Of a stretch of DNA of 42,519 bases, positions 26,086 to 33,545 are shown piece by piece (the stretch's first letter is position 1; each line of letters opens with the position of its first letter). The stretch comes from a virus. A program made the position numbers and the translations under genes. The DNA lies in the IMG/VR virus record IMGVR_UViG_3300031576_000126, positions 1-42,519 of that record, one strand, 5' to 3'. The notes beneath the pieces are model-generated. The model did not search any database, was not told the DNA's origin, and was given only the letters and a program-made list of their open reading frames with translations.

Positions 26086-26696
26086 GCGATCAACTTTTAT
26101 ATTGGCCACTTCATCCAGTACCGAAGTTCTACGGACAGAAATTCGGAGATAATATGGCATGTGTTTCGTTAGACGGAACAAATAAAGTTATTTCGTGTAA
26201 CGGAAATAACCCCCCAGACGGGTATAGATCTTTGTATGGCCCGAAAGGACACCTAGGGATAGACTTACCTATTCCACATGGAACACCTTTTTATATAGCA
26301 CAAGACGGTGTTGTTGATTTTATTGACACCAATTCAAAGTCTGGGCTTGATATACGGGTAATCTCAGAAGTCAAAGGAAGGAAACTTAAACATATTTATG
26401 AGCATCTGTTAGGGTATCAGCATAAGGTTGGGGATACTGTATTTTGTGGACAAGTGGGCGGATGGTGCGACAACACAGGATATTCGTCTGGAAATCATCT
26501 TCACTTCCAAGTTGAAGAATTTATAAATGGAACGTGGGTTCCCATTGACCCAGTATCGGTTCTTTCTAATATTTCAGCCAAAGATGCCCTTTATTTTAAT
26601 GATAAGATAAAATATTTAAAAGAACAAATTGCAATACTAGCAGAACAAATAGCAGAATATTTAAGAAAAAACAGTGGGCGTACCACTCCCACTTGA
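26082..26696 (+). CDS. M23-family peptidoglycan endopeptidase (endolysin candidate)
   Basis: 204 aa LytM/M23 metalloprotease. Zinc ligands are H57 and D61 in HLGIDLP and H141 in HLHFQ, with catalytic H108 (YEHLL) and H139. Segment GVVDFIDTNSKSGLDIRV and the paired GDTVFCGQVG are typical of the LytM core. It would cut peptide cross-links of the cell wall. The C-terminal tail is a coiled-coil helix (IAILAEQIAEYLRK). No signal peptide, so release needs the holin. AGTGGG/CCCACT near its end could form a 6-bp hairpin. Confidence 0.88.
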   Translation: MSDQLLYWPLHPVPKFYGQKFGDNMACVSLDGTNKVISCNGNNPPDGYRSLYGPKGHLGIDLPIPHGTPFYIAQDGVVDFIDTNSKSGLDIRVISEVKGRKLKHIYEHLLGYQHKVGDTVFCGQVGGWCDNTGYSSGNHLHFQVEEFINGTWVPIDPVSVLSNISAKDALYFNDKIKYLKEQIAILAEQIAEYLRKNSGRTTPT

Positions 26697-26725
26697 TTAT
26701 TAGTTTATTAGTTAATTATAAAAAT

Positions 26726-26953
26726 ATGAAAAAAGAAACAGTAAAACAATTACTTCACAGAAGTAAATCTTTCGGGTGGAGAGCTTTAGGTATGTTTGTG
26801 TCCTTTGGGCTAATTGGACTTCAGAATAACCTAGAACTCCTCGATCTTACAGGAACATTCTCTGTCGTAGGGAATGATGTAAATATTGAAAAGTTTGTTG
26901 GGTTGGTTCTCGGACTTCTCATTGGAGAGGTGACCAAGTACTTAAACCAGTAG
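26726..26953 (+). CDS. Small membrane protein, holin-like
   Basis: About 75 aa from ATG 26726 (the frame is open from TTG 26693). It has a basic N-terminus (KKETVKQLLHRSKSFGWR), a hydrophobic helix (ALGMFVSFGLIGLQ) and a second hydrophobic segment (FVGLVLGLLIGEV) before the end. It lies next to the endolysin and is a second holin or pinholin candidate. Its N-terminal KSFGWRALG pattern recalls small DUF2061-type membrane proteins; I am unsure. Confidence 0.65.
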   Translation: MKKETVKQLLHRSKSFGWRALGMFVSFGLIGLQNNLELLDLTGTFSVVGNDVNIEKFVGLVLGLLIGEVTKYLNQ

Positions 26954-26970
26954 AAAACTTATCAAGAAAC

Positions 26971-26998
26971 TTGACAAACTAATTGAGTTTGTTATACT
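26971..26998 (+). promoter_or_regulatory. Promoter of the lysozyme-like gene; leaderless start
   Basis: TTGACA (26971-26976), 16-base spacer, TATACT (26993-26998), then six bases and the ATG at 27005. With the usual start six to eight bases below the -10 box, transcription begins at the ATG itself. It shares CAAGAAACTTGACA with the promoter at 21-50 and has the same geometry as the one at 31013-31040. Confidence 0.8.
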
Positions 26999-27004
26999 AT
27001 AACC

Positions 27005-27382
27005 ATGAAAGCAATAGTAGTGGCTGTTCTGGCTCTTCTTTTGTTCTTGCCAGTACAAACACTAGAACTTGCGGAAGTACAACCCATTCGTCAAGAGACG
27101 ATCGACCCGTGGGTTGGGTATGAAGAACTAAAGACTATATGTACATGTGAAAGTGGTCTTATACATGAGGTCAATGGTAAAGTGGTTCGCGGTCAGATTA
27201 ATAGTGAAGATATTGGAATTTGTCAAATAAATAGATTTTACCACGGAAAACGTGCGACATCCCTTGGACTTGACCTGATGATTAAAGAAGATAATATAGC
27301 TTTTGCTAAATTACTCTTTAATGAACAGGGCTCTCGTCCGTGGAATTGGTCACGTTCGTGTTGGGAAAAATCAGTCAATTAG
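27005..27382 (+). CDS. Secreted lysozyme-like/lytic transglycosylase-like protein
   Basis: 125 aa. A signal peptide (MKAIVVAVLALLLFLPVQT) precedes a small lysozyme-like domain: CTCESGL with E49 as the candidate acid, then DIGICQINRFYHGKR and GLDLMIKEDNIAFAKLLFNE, ending RPWNWSRSCW. The glutamate-Ser-Gly, G-x-CQIN and terminal PWNWS-C pattern is that of short lysozyme-fold proteins which I recall in Patescibacteria genomes. It would cleave glycan strands. Four cysteines may form disulphides in an external location. Expression is from its own promoter with a leaderless start. Confidence 0.75.
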   Translation: MKAIVVAVLALLLFLPVQTLELAEVQPIRQETIDPWVGYEELKTICTCESGLIHEVNGKVVRGQINSEDIGICQINRFYHGKRATSLGLDLMIKEDNIAFAKLLFNEQGSRPWNWSRSCWEKSVN

Positions 27383-27390
27383 TTTTGACA

Positions 27391-27455
27391 GGGGATGAGA
27401 TGGTCAGGCTTTGATTATATCTTAGCTAACGAGGGTTCGATTCCCTCCATCTCCA
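27391..27455 (+). ncRNA. 65-nt tRNA/tmRNA-like element (reduced)
   Basis: GGGGATG (27391-27397) pairs fully with CATCTCC (27448-27454), including a G3-U70 wobble, the alanine identity mark that tmRNA and tRNA-Ala share. A perfect T arm follows the canonical form (GAGGG-TTCGATT-CCCTC, 27431-27447) and A27455 is the discriminator. The 33 bases between (27398-27430) are too few for both D and anticodon arms; GGCT/AGCT can form one small stem. CCA is not encoded. It may be a tmRNA tRNA-like domain without its message part, a degenerate tRNA or an old attachment site. Confidence 0.5.
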
Positions 27456-27480
27456 TTAGAAGTTCTTTGAAGGAGAAAAT

Positions 27481-28005
27481 ATGTTTCAAGACAAGCAAAG
27501 AAGGTTTTGGGACTTTTTGTTCCGTTTTCTTCTTGTTGGTTTTCTTATTTTTGTGTGGATTTTCATTATTTTTGGTTGTGCTTCTTCTCCTGACCGTACA
27601 CTTCTTGTTGTACATGAAGGAGAATTGGTTGGGATTGATAGGATACGGGATGTATTTTGTATTCGTGTTCGCACGAATGACGATACTCAGGTTCTTTCAT
27701 GTCGTAGACCGCCTACTTCCACGAATAAAGATGTGGCAAAAGAAGCATTCGGGTGGATTGAACATTACGCCAAAAATGAAACACCTCATATCAGAATTGG
27801 TGGAGTGGTTGCGACACATGACAACGAAGAAATAATCTCTGGGATAGACATTATTCCCCTACTTCTCTCAATTCACGACCGTGAAAGGGATGTGTGGATT
27901 TCTATTGACCTCTCGTTTGGTGAATCACGCTTCAAAGAAGCGATGAAAATGATGCCTCAACTGCTCTTTGAGCTTTCAAAGAAAGGAGTTAAGGCGGCAC
28001 TATGA
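27481..28005 (+). CDS. Membrane-anchored (lipoprotein-like) hypothetical protein
   Basis: 174 aa. A long hydrophobic N-terminus (FLFRFLLVGFLIFVWIFIIF) ends in a cysteine (GC-ASSPD), compatible with a lipobox or a transmembrane anchor. The remaining domain is alpha/beta and outside the cytoplasm if lipidated (LLVVHEGELVGIDRIRDVF). Start decided by Shine-Dalgarno GAAGGAG five bases before the ATG, unlike most genes here. Could act in superinfection exclusion or lysis, but no family is recognised. ATGA overlap with the next small frame. Confidence 0.7.
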   Translation: MFQDKQRRFWDFLFRFLLVGFLIFVWIFIIFGCASSPDRTLLVVHEGELVGIDRIRDVFCIRVRTNDDTQVLSCRRPPTSTNKDVAKEAFGWIEHYAKNETPHIRIGGVVATHDNEEIISGIDIIPLLLSIHDRERDVWISIDLSFGESRFKEAMKMMPQLLFELSKKGVKAAL

Positions 28006-28097
28006 AACTACCCATGAAACAAAAGAAAAAGATTCAGAAGAATCTTGAAATCTTGTGGGATTGGCTCATCAAAATGGAGGCACTCGTTGGAAAATGA
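28002..28097 (+). CDS. Small basic protein, 31 aa
   Basis: MKLPMKQKKKIQKNLEIL and then WDWLIKMEALVGK. Start overlaps the previous stop and its own stop overlaps the next start, both as ATGA, so it is set in a chain of coupled genes. Lysine-rich N-terminus and a possible amphipathic helix. Unknown function. Confidence 0.55.
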   Translation: MKLPMKQKKKIQKNLEILWDWLIKMEALVGK

Positions 28098-28357
28098 CGG
28101 AAAATCTACTTTCGATGGTCTACTATTCCGACCCTATCACTCACAAATCATTTTGTGTTTGTGGGTGGGCGTATCCTCGTGGCGACTATTATCTAGTCTT
28201 CCCGACCCTATGTGCGGAAGAAGACTATATAGACAACGGTATAGTAATACCTCTTTCATGTATAACCCAAATAACAAAACTAACCCGAGGCGAACACCTT
28301 GTATTCCAACAGACCGAGCTCACCATTATCAAAGGAGGAAAAGATGACAATATTTAG
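28094..28357 (+). CDS. Hypothetical protein, 87 aa
   Basis: Frame is open from 28055 but the ATG at 28094 overlaps the upstream stop (ATGA) and is the likely start. Contains HKSFCVCGWAYPRGDYYLVF, VIPLSCITQITKL and ends KGGKDDNI. The pair CVC is not a full zinc motif. Not recognised. Confidence 0.65.
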   Translation: MTENLLSMVYYSDPITHKSFCVCGWAYPRGDYYLVFPTLCAEEDYIDNGIVIPLSCITQITKLTRGEHLVFQQTELTIIKGGKDDNI

Positions 28358-28658
28358 CAAAAATGGATTCCTCGAGTATCGATTTGCCCCAGGTGGAACT
28401 GTCGAAATTGTCGACATTCAAGTTGCTCGTAAGGGCCGTGGGATTGGGAAGAAGCTCGTGAAACTACTCGAGAAGAAGGCCCGAGGAATGACAATCTACT
28501 GTTTTTGTCGCGAAGAGAACCTTCGTGGACAGAAATTTTACGAGAGTCTTGGATTTCGGAGGACAGCACTCTTGGAGTCTTTTTACACAATGAACGAGAG
28601 TCTTGAATTTGGTCGTCGGAGTGGGAACGCATTCCTTTTTGTGAAGAGGTTCCAATGA
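28344..28658 (+). CDS. GNAT-family N-acetyltransferase
   Basis: 104 aa from ATG 28344, which has Shine-Dalgarno AAAGGAGG. It shows a compact GNAT core: EIVDIQVARKGRGIGKKLV (strand 4 plus the acetyl-CoA R-G-x-G-x motif), TIYCFCREENLRGQKFYES (motif B) and LGFRRTALLES. It is shorter than most family members, missing part of the N-terminal strands. Its substrate is unknown; phage GNATs may acetylate host proteins or inactivate toxins. Confidence 0.8.
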   Translation: MTIFSKNGFLEYRFAPGGTVEIVDIQVARKGRGIGKKLVKLLEKKARGMTIYCFCREENLRGQKFYESLGFRRTALLESFYTMNESLEFGRRSGNAFLFVKRFQ

Positions 28659-28846
28659 ACAACGGGACACAACATTTCGAAGATAAAGTAATTTCTCCTA
28701 ATAAAATCATCATCCATAAAGGATGTGGTGGCTCGTTCAAGATCAGTGAAGATCTTCATGTTTACTCATGCCAACGATGTGGAATGAAAATTGCCGAGTG
28801 GCACATGAAGAGAATAGTCCGAAAACTTGAACAAAAGCCTGATTAA
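28655..28846 (+). CDS. Zinc-ribbon protein, 63 aa
   Basis: A small protein with one ribbon: KGCGGSFKISED and YSCQRCGMK; the second knuckle is a full CxxC and the first a single Cys (C34) preceded by a His (IIHKGCGG), so the metal ligands may be C/H-type. C-terminal basic helix (MKRIVRKLEQK). Overlaps the acetyltransferase stop (ATGA). Last gene of the island before the terminator. Confidence 0.7.
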   Translation: MNNGTQHFEDKVISPNKIIIHKGCGGSFKISEDLHVYSCQRCGMKIAEWHMKRIVRKLEQKPD

Positions 28847-28874
28847 AAGGGCACCTCCGTATGGGGGTGCCTTT
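28847..28874 (+). terminator. Rho-independent terminator
   Basis: Nine-bp stem GGCACCTCC (28850-28858) with GGGGGTGCC (28863-28871), loop GTAT, extended by A/T pairs and followed by TTTAAC. It closes the island of small genes; a new unit then starts at the ribonucleotide reductase gene 69 bases on. The A-run before it could let it act on both strands. Confidence 0.85.
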
Positions 28875-28942
28875 AACTTCTCTACCTTCGTACAGTCTTA
28901 ATACGGTTTCTTATAAGATTATCGAATCAACATAATAAAAGA

Positions 28943-30832
28943 ATGGACACATATCAAAACTTCATATTTTATAGAACATACAGTCGGTGGAACGACGAGC
29001 TAGGACGCCGTGAAACATGGGACGAAACAGTTGATAGATACTTGGCATACATGAAGAAAAAAGCAGGTACCTCTCTTAAACAAAGTGAGTACAAAGAAGT
29101 TGACGAGTATATTCGTTCAATGAAAGTAATGCCATCGATGAGACTCTTATGGGCCTCTGGTACCACAGTTGAAAAGAGTAATGCTTCTGCATATAATTGT
29201 TCTTTTGTTGCACCATCAAGGCTCCAAGATTTTGGAGAGATACTTTATCTTCTAACAAACGGATGTGGTGTTGGGTTTTCTGTTGAGAGAGATGTTGTTG
29301 AACTTCTCCCAGAAATTAAAGAAAACGACTCTAAAGAAGCTCTTACATTCGTTGTTCCAGATACTAGAGAGGGGTGGGCTGACGCACTTGTGTTTGGTAT
29401 GTATTCGTGGTTTAACGGAGACGATGTTAAGTTTGATTTCTCTCAAGTGAGGCCTTCTGGGTCAAGATTAAAAACAATGGGTGGACGAGCAAGTGGCCCA
29501 GAACCACTTAAAGGACTTCTTCAATTTACAAAAGAGAAAATAGAAAGCCGAAGAGGAAGTAAATTACGCCCGATAGATGTTCACGACATAATTTGTAAAA
29601 TAGGGGATATTGTTGTAGCTGGGGGCGTTCGGAGATCTTCTGAGATTTCGTTGTCAGATCTTGACGATTTAGAAATGAGGGATGCAAAAAAGGGTGCGTT
29701 CTACCAAAACGAACCACAAAGAACTATGGCGAATAACTCTGCCATATACAAAGAAAAACCATCTCCTGTTGTTTTCTTAAAAGAATGGCTTGCCCTTATG
29801 GAGTCTGGAAGTGGAGAACGAGGAATATTTAACCGTGGTGGACTTGAAGAACAGATGCCCTATAGAAGAATTTCTTTAGGATACGATGGTGTTTGGGGGA
29901 CGAACCCTTGTGCTGAAATAACTCTTCGGTCAAAACAATTTTGCAACCTTTCAGAAGTCGTCGCCCGCCATGGAGACACAAAGAAAGATCTTCTTGAGAA
30001 GATTCGAATTGCCTCAATCATAGGAACATTCCAGAGCAGTCTGACTGACTTTAAATATATATCTAAGGAGTGGAAAGAAAATTGTGAAATGGAACGCCTT
30101 CTTGGTGTTTCTATTACAGGTCAATTTGACACAAAACTTACTCCATCTACACTCCGTCAATTAAGAGAAAAAGCGGTTGAAACAAATAGAACTTATGCAA
30201 AACGATTTGGTATCAATCCTTCAACAAGTGTTACGTGTGTTAAACCATCAGGGACAGTCTCTCAGTTGGTCAATGCGTCTTCGGGTATGCATCCTCGGTA
30301 TTCAAAATATTACATCAGACGTGTTCGAATTTCTTCGACAGACCCATTATTTAAACTCCTTCGAGATGAAGGTGTTCCTTTTTATCCAGAAGTTGGTCAA
30401 ACGGTAGAATCTGCAACGACATTTGTTCTCGAGTTCCCTATAAAATCTCCAGACGACGCAATAACAAACGATGATGTTACTGCAATTGAACAATTGGAAT
30501 ATTGGAAAATGGTTAAAGAAAATTACACGGAACATAATCCATCAAACACGATATACGTTAAAGACGATGAATGGATTGAAGTTGGTAATTGGATTTACAA
30601 GAACTGGGATATTGTCGGAGGACTATCATTTCTTCCGAAAGATAATCATGTGTATCAATTAGCTCCATATGAAAAGATTAATAAAGCACAGTACGATAAA
30701 CTTGTCAACTCTTTTCCACAGATAGACTTTTCAAAACTCACACAATACGAGAACGACGACAACACTTCTGGAGCAAAAGAAATTGCTTGTGTTTCTGGTG
30801 TTTGTTCAATAGATGACATACACGTAACGTAA
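28943..30832 (+). CDS. nrdJ: Class II (B12-dependent) ribonucleotide reductase
   Basis: 629 aa, similar in length to phage-encoded monomeric adenosylcobalamin-dependent enzymes (Lactobacillus type is about 740). Motifs: NCSF with C86 (regulatory/active-site half), NGCGVGFSVERD, GGVRRSSEISL, NPCAEITL with C323 (thiyl radical) and E325, FCNLSEVV (C334), PSGTVSQL, and the terminal CVSGVC redox pair. No nrdB partner is needed. It makes deoxynucleotides without oxygen, useful in anoxic habitats. It starts a new unit after the terminator; no SD. The host must supply or import cobalamin. Confidence 0.92.
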   Translation: MDTYQNFIFYRTYSRWNDELGRRETWDETVDRYLAYMKKKAGTSLKQSEYKEVDEYIRSMKVMPSMRLLWASGTTVEKSNASAYNCSFVAPSRLQDFGEILYLLTNGCGVGFSVERDVVELLPEIKENDSKEALTFVVPDTREGWADALVFGMYSWFNGDDVKFDFSQVRPSGSRLKTMGGRASGPEPLKGLLQFTKEKIESRRGSKLRPIDVHDIICKIGDIVVAGGVRRSSEISLSDLDDLEMRDAKKGAFYQNEPQRTMANNSAIYKEKPSPVVFLKEWLALMESGSGERGIFNRGGLEEQMPYRRISLGYDGVWGTNPCAEITLRSKQFCNLSEVVARHGDTKKDLLEKIRIASIIGTFQSSLTDFKYISKEWKENCEMERLLGVSITGQFDTKLTPSTLRQLREKAVETNRTYAKRFGINPSTSVTCVKPSGTVSQLVNASSGMHPRYSKYYIRRVRISSTDPLFKLLRDEGVPFYPEVGQTVESATTFVLEFPIKSPDDAITNDDVTAIEQLEYWKMVKENYTEHNPSNTIYVKDDEWIEVGNWIYKNWDIVGGLSFLPKDNHVYQLAPYEKINKAQYDKLVNSFPQIDFSKLTQYENDDNTSGAKEIACVSGVCSIDDIHVT

Positions 30833-30875
30833 AATCCCTCCTTAACGATTTTAAGCCATTTTTTTGCCTATTTTC

Positions 30876-30893
30876 GTGGCTCAACAGAGCCAC
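30876..30893 (+). terminator. Hairpin after nrdJ, likely terminator
   Basis: GTGGCTC-AACA-GAGCCAC, a perfect 7-bp stem with a tetraloop, 44 bases after the nrdJ stop. The tail (CTTGGGTTTCTT) is only partly U-rich. The rest of 30833-31012 is non-coding with no other recognised element apart from A/T-rich runs. Confidence 0.6.
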
Positions 30894-31012
30894 CTTGGGT
30901 TTCTTAAAATGTTGGAGTGGTAGGGTAGTACTTCTGAGGGTATGACTCTTCGTATAAACGATTTTACGACTTCATTTAAAATAACAAAAATTAACCAAAA
31001 ACTAATCAAAAC

Positions 31013-31040
31013 TTGACACGATGTAAATAAATAGTATCAT
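31013..31040 (+). promoter_or_regulatory. Promoter of the nuclease/replication operon; leaderless start
   Basis: TTGACA (31013-31018), 16-base spacer, TATCAT (31035-31040), then six bases to the ATG at 31047. Geometry is identical to the promoter at 26971-26998, so again a leaderless mRNA is predicted. It drives the early genes from 31047 onward. Confidence 0.75.
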
Positions 31041-31046
31041 TAGGGT

Positions 31047-31754
31047 ATGAATAAAATACCCGAAAAAGGCTTCTACAAAGATGAAGCCAATCATAAATAT
31101 TATCTTGATGGAAATCAACTCGTTGGGGTAACAACAGTAACAGGCCAGCTCGAAAAGGGCGGCCTTATTTATTGGTACTTAAATTCTGCTAAAGCAGAAG
31201 TTAAGGAATTGATTAGGAGTGGTAATAAGATAAGCCTCTCTGAAATAGATAATGCCTTCAAGACTGGTGAGAGGTTAAATGAAGAGGCTAAGTTACGCGG
31301 TACTACATTTCATAAAATGGTTGAGGAGTATATCAAAGAGGATAAAGACGAAAAAGTAAATGACGAACTTGATAAAATGTTCACCACGTTTAAAGAATTT
31401 GTCAATGGTGAAAAAATAAAATTCCTCGAAAGCGAGAAAGTTGTTTACTCATCAAAATATAAATTTGCTGGAACACTAGACTTTGTGTTAAAGTATAATG
31501 ATAAGTTTTATTTAGCAGACCTGAAAACATCTACTAGGATTTACCAAACACACTGGATTCAAATGAGTGGATATAAGATAGCGTTAGACGAAATGGATTT
31601 TATGACGATCGGTAAACGATATGAAATAGAAGGCCTTATGGTTATAAACATAGATAAAAACGGTGCACTAACGGTCGATACCTGCGAAGAGTTTGACAGG
31701 TATAGGCGTGCCTTTTTAGGATTATTAGCGGTTTATAGGACATTGAAAAATTAG
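31047..31754 (+). CDS. PD-(D/E)XK nuclease (RecB/Cas4-like exonuclease)
   Basis: 235 aa. The pattern of the superfamily is visible: RGTTFHKMVEEYI (helix-1 histidine), FAGTLDFVLKYN (catalytic aspartate), FYLADLKTSTRIY (D-x-K, giving the second acid and lysine) and THWIQMSGYKIAL (Q-x3-Y motif). Cas4-type cysteines are not present, so it is a single-domain phage exonuclease, probably for recombination or end-processing. It leads the early operon with its ATG at the predicted transcription start. Confidence 0.85.
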   Translation: MNKIPEKGFYKDEANHKYYLDGNQLVGVTTVTGQLEKGGLIYWYLNSAKAEVKELIRSGNKISLSEIDNAFKTGERLNEEAKLRGTTFHKMVEEYIKEDKDEKVNDELDKMFTTFKEFVNGEKIKFLESEKVVYSSKYKFAGTLDFVLKYNDKFYLADLKTSTRIYQTHWIQMSGYKIALDEMDFMTIGKRYEIEGLMVINIDKNGALTVDTCEEFDRYRRAFLGLLAVYRTLKN

Positions 31755-31772
31755 AAGAATATAAATAAAACA

Positions 31773-31991
31773 ATGAAATTAACAATAAACGTATTTCCAA
31801 ATAAAGATAAAAAAGGTAAACAGCCTGACTACTCAATCTCCGCAAAAATAGGAGAAAAGTGGACACGAGTTGGTGGACTATGGAAGAAAACAGGCAAGAA
31901 TGGCACATTCCTTTCAGGCGAGATAGACACTGATCGACAAGTAAATCCATCAACACCAAAAGAGTCAGACTTTGTAGACTTCGGAGAATAA
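31773..31991 (+). CDS. Small conserved-type hypothetical (DUF736-like)
   Basis: 72 aa, starting KLTINVFPNKDKKGKQPDYS, then AKIGEKWTRVGGLWKKTG and GTFLSGEI. Short beta-rich proteins with NKDKK-x-P-D and GxLWKK are seen in phages and plasmids beside replication genes. No catalytic residues. The stop is one base before the next start. Confidence 0.65.
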   Translation: MKLTINVFPNKDKKGKQPDYSISAKIGEKWTRVGGLWKKTGKNGTFLSGEIDTDRQVNPSTPKESDFVDFGE

Positions 31992-31992
31992 A

Positions 31993-32661
31993 ATGGAACT
32001 TGGCTTCTGGGCAACCCCAAAAGAAGTCTCCAAAGATAAACGCCTTAGTTTTGGAGCTAGGGCTGTTTTTGGTGTTCTTTGGACAAGAAAGAATGGTGAT
32101 AATGAGGCGTGGCCTGGTCAAAAATATATATCTGAAAGTGTTTGTGTCTCAAACAGAACAACAATAAAATACTTGCAAGAACTTGAAAAGTGTGGTCTAA
32201 TTGAAATACAAAGACGTGGTTTACGGAAGACAAATAAGTATATTCTTAAACCATTAAGTACTGCATATTTTAGCCTTGAAGTGAACACACCTTCACCACA
32301 AGAGGTGAACACGGTTTCACTTCCTTCTATTGAAGAAAGAAGAAGTAAGATATCAAATACGGTGGATAAACCACCGAAGTATAATTTTACTTCTATGGAA
32401 CAACTAACAGATTCTAGTAAACCACATTTACGCCTTATAGGTTTTTACTTTAAAGAGGTACAATTTAAGCCAGATGATATAAAACACTTCAACAGAGCTA
32501 TCTTGAGAAATATGAAGCCCTCAAGTGAGATTATAAAAAATTATCCCCCAGAAAGGGCAAAGAAGGTCATCATTAACATGATACTCTCGTGGATCGACGG
32601 AGGATCACAACAAAAATTCTACCCAACATTATCAACAGCTTTAAAAATATTAGACAAATGA
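31993..32661 (+). CDS. Replication initiator-like winged-helix protein
   Basis: 222 aa. N-terminal winged HTH (GFWATPKEV, LSFGARAVFGVLWTRKNGDN, AWPGQKYISESVCVSNRTTI, KYLQELEKCGLIEIQRRG) matches the HTH_36 type found in phage and plasmid replication initiators. The C-terminal half (about 130-222) is a charged helical domain, DnaD-like in role (FYFKEVQFKPDDIKHFN, IINMILSWIDGG). It precedes the helicase (ATGA overlap), so it probably loads it at an origin. Confidence 0.75.
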   Translation: MELGFWATPKEVSKDKRLSFGARAVFGVLWTRKNGDNEAWPGQKYISESVCVSNRTTIKYLQELEKCGLIEIQRRGLRKTNKYILKPLSTAYFSLEVNTPSPQEVNTVSLPSIEERRSKISNTVDKPPKYNFTSMEQLTDSSKPHLRLIGFYFKEVQFKPDDIKHFNRAILRNMKPSSEIIKNYPPERAKKVIINMILSWIDGGSQQKFYPTLSTALKILDK

Positions 32662-33545
32662 AAGACACATTCTTAGTAAAACTTGAGTCAGAAATTAGTC
32701 TTGTTAAAGACACAATAAAACGAAAAGAGCAGTTGTTTAGGCTTGAAGAGATAGCCAGAGTTTACAATGGTGAAGACAAGGTGGTTTCCTCACATGAAAT
32801 AGCTGAAGATATGAAAAAACGTGGAGAAGAGAAAAAATACCTCTCTGGTTGGGGAAATTTGGACGCTATCTTGGGTGGATTTAGAAGACAACATGTTGTT
32901 GTAATAACAGCACAAACAAAATCTGGTAAAACATCTTTCTGTATAGATTTAACTAGTAGACTAAAAGAATATAACCCTCTTTGGTTTCCATTTGAAGAGA
33001 GTGCAGAAGAACTTATAACAAAATTTGTTGAGAGAAAAGAAGATATCCCACTGTTTTATACACCACAGATGTTAAAAGGAGATACAATAGAGTGGATAGA
33101 AAAGAAAATAATTGAAGCAAAGGCAAAGTATGGATCTGAGATAGTCTTTATAGACCATCTTGACTTTATTGTTCCGTTTGTTGGTGATAGGCACGACTTA
33201 AAAGTTGGGGAAACAATGAGGAAACTAAAAGGACTTGCAAAGAAGTTGGACGTTCTGATATTCCTAATAACACATCTTAAAAAGGCTCAAGTAGATAAAC
33301 ATCCGACACTTGAAGACATTCGTGGTTCTGCAAGTATTGGACAGGAAGCAGACACCGTAATAATGATGTGGAGGCAAACAGAAAGAAAACGTGGAGAGGT
33401 TATAATTACAGACAATGTTAACATTTCTGTACAAGCAAATAGAAGAACAGGAAGAACAGGAAACGTAAAAATGTGTTATCAAAACGGTCGGTTTGTAGAA
33501 TTTGAGTGGGCAATGGACACAAATGAAGAATTTAAAAAATGGTGA
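32658..33545 (+). CDS. DnaB-like replicative helicase (RecA-fold ATPase)
   Basis: 295 aa from the ATG at 32658 that overlaps the previous stop (the frame extends upstream to 32589). It consists mainly of the helicase core: GWGNLDAILGGFRRQHVVVI, Walker A AQTKSGKTS (85-93), Walker B EIVFIDHLD (161-169), LITHLKKAQ and RGSASIGQEADTVIMMWR, ending in VNISVQANRRTGRTGN. The usual N-terminal DnaB domain is reduced to a helical extension. It unwinds the fork; no phage DNA polymerase was found, so the host polymerase is likely used. Confidence 0.88.
   Translation: MKDTFLVKLESEISLVKDTIKRKEQLFRLEEIARVYNGEDKVVSSHEIAEDMKKRGEEKKYLSGWGNLDAILGGFRRQHVVVITAQTKSGKTSFCIDLTSRLKEYNPLWFPFEESAEELITKFVERKEDIPLFYTPQMLKGDTIEWIEKKIIEAKAKYGSEIVFIDHLDFIVPFVGDRHDLKVGETMRKLKGLAKKLDVLIFLITHLKKAQVDKHPTLEDIRGSASIGQEADTVIMMWRQTERKRGEVIITDNVNISVQANRRTGRTGNVKMCYQNGRFVEFEWAMDTNEEFKKW

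Noticed and set aside
27385-27420. TTGACA before the tRNA-like element as its promoter
   Set aside because: No -10 box occurs at 15-19 bases; the nearest TATAT is 22 or more bases away.
27395-27835. 146-codon frame over the tRNA-like element and the lipoprotein-like gene
   Set aside because: It is in another frame of 27481-28005, which has a strong Shine-Dalgarno and coherent signal; the long frame also runs through the structured RNA.
31047-31754. Cas4 identity for the PD-(D/E)XK nuclease
   Set aside because: The cysteines of the Cas4 iron-sulphur cluster are absent and there are no cas genes nearby.
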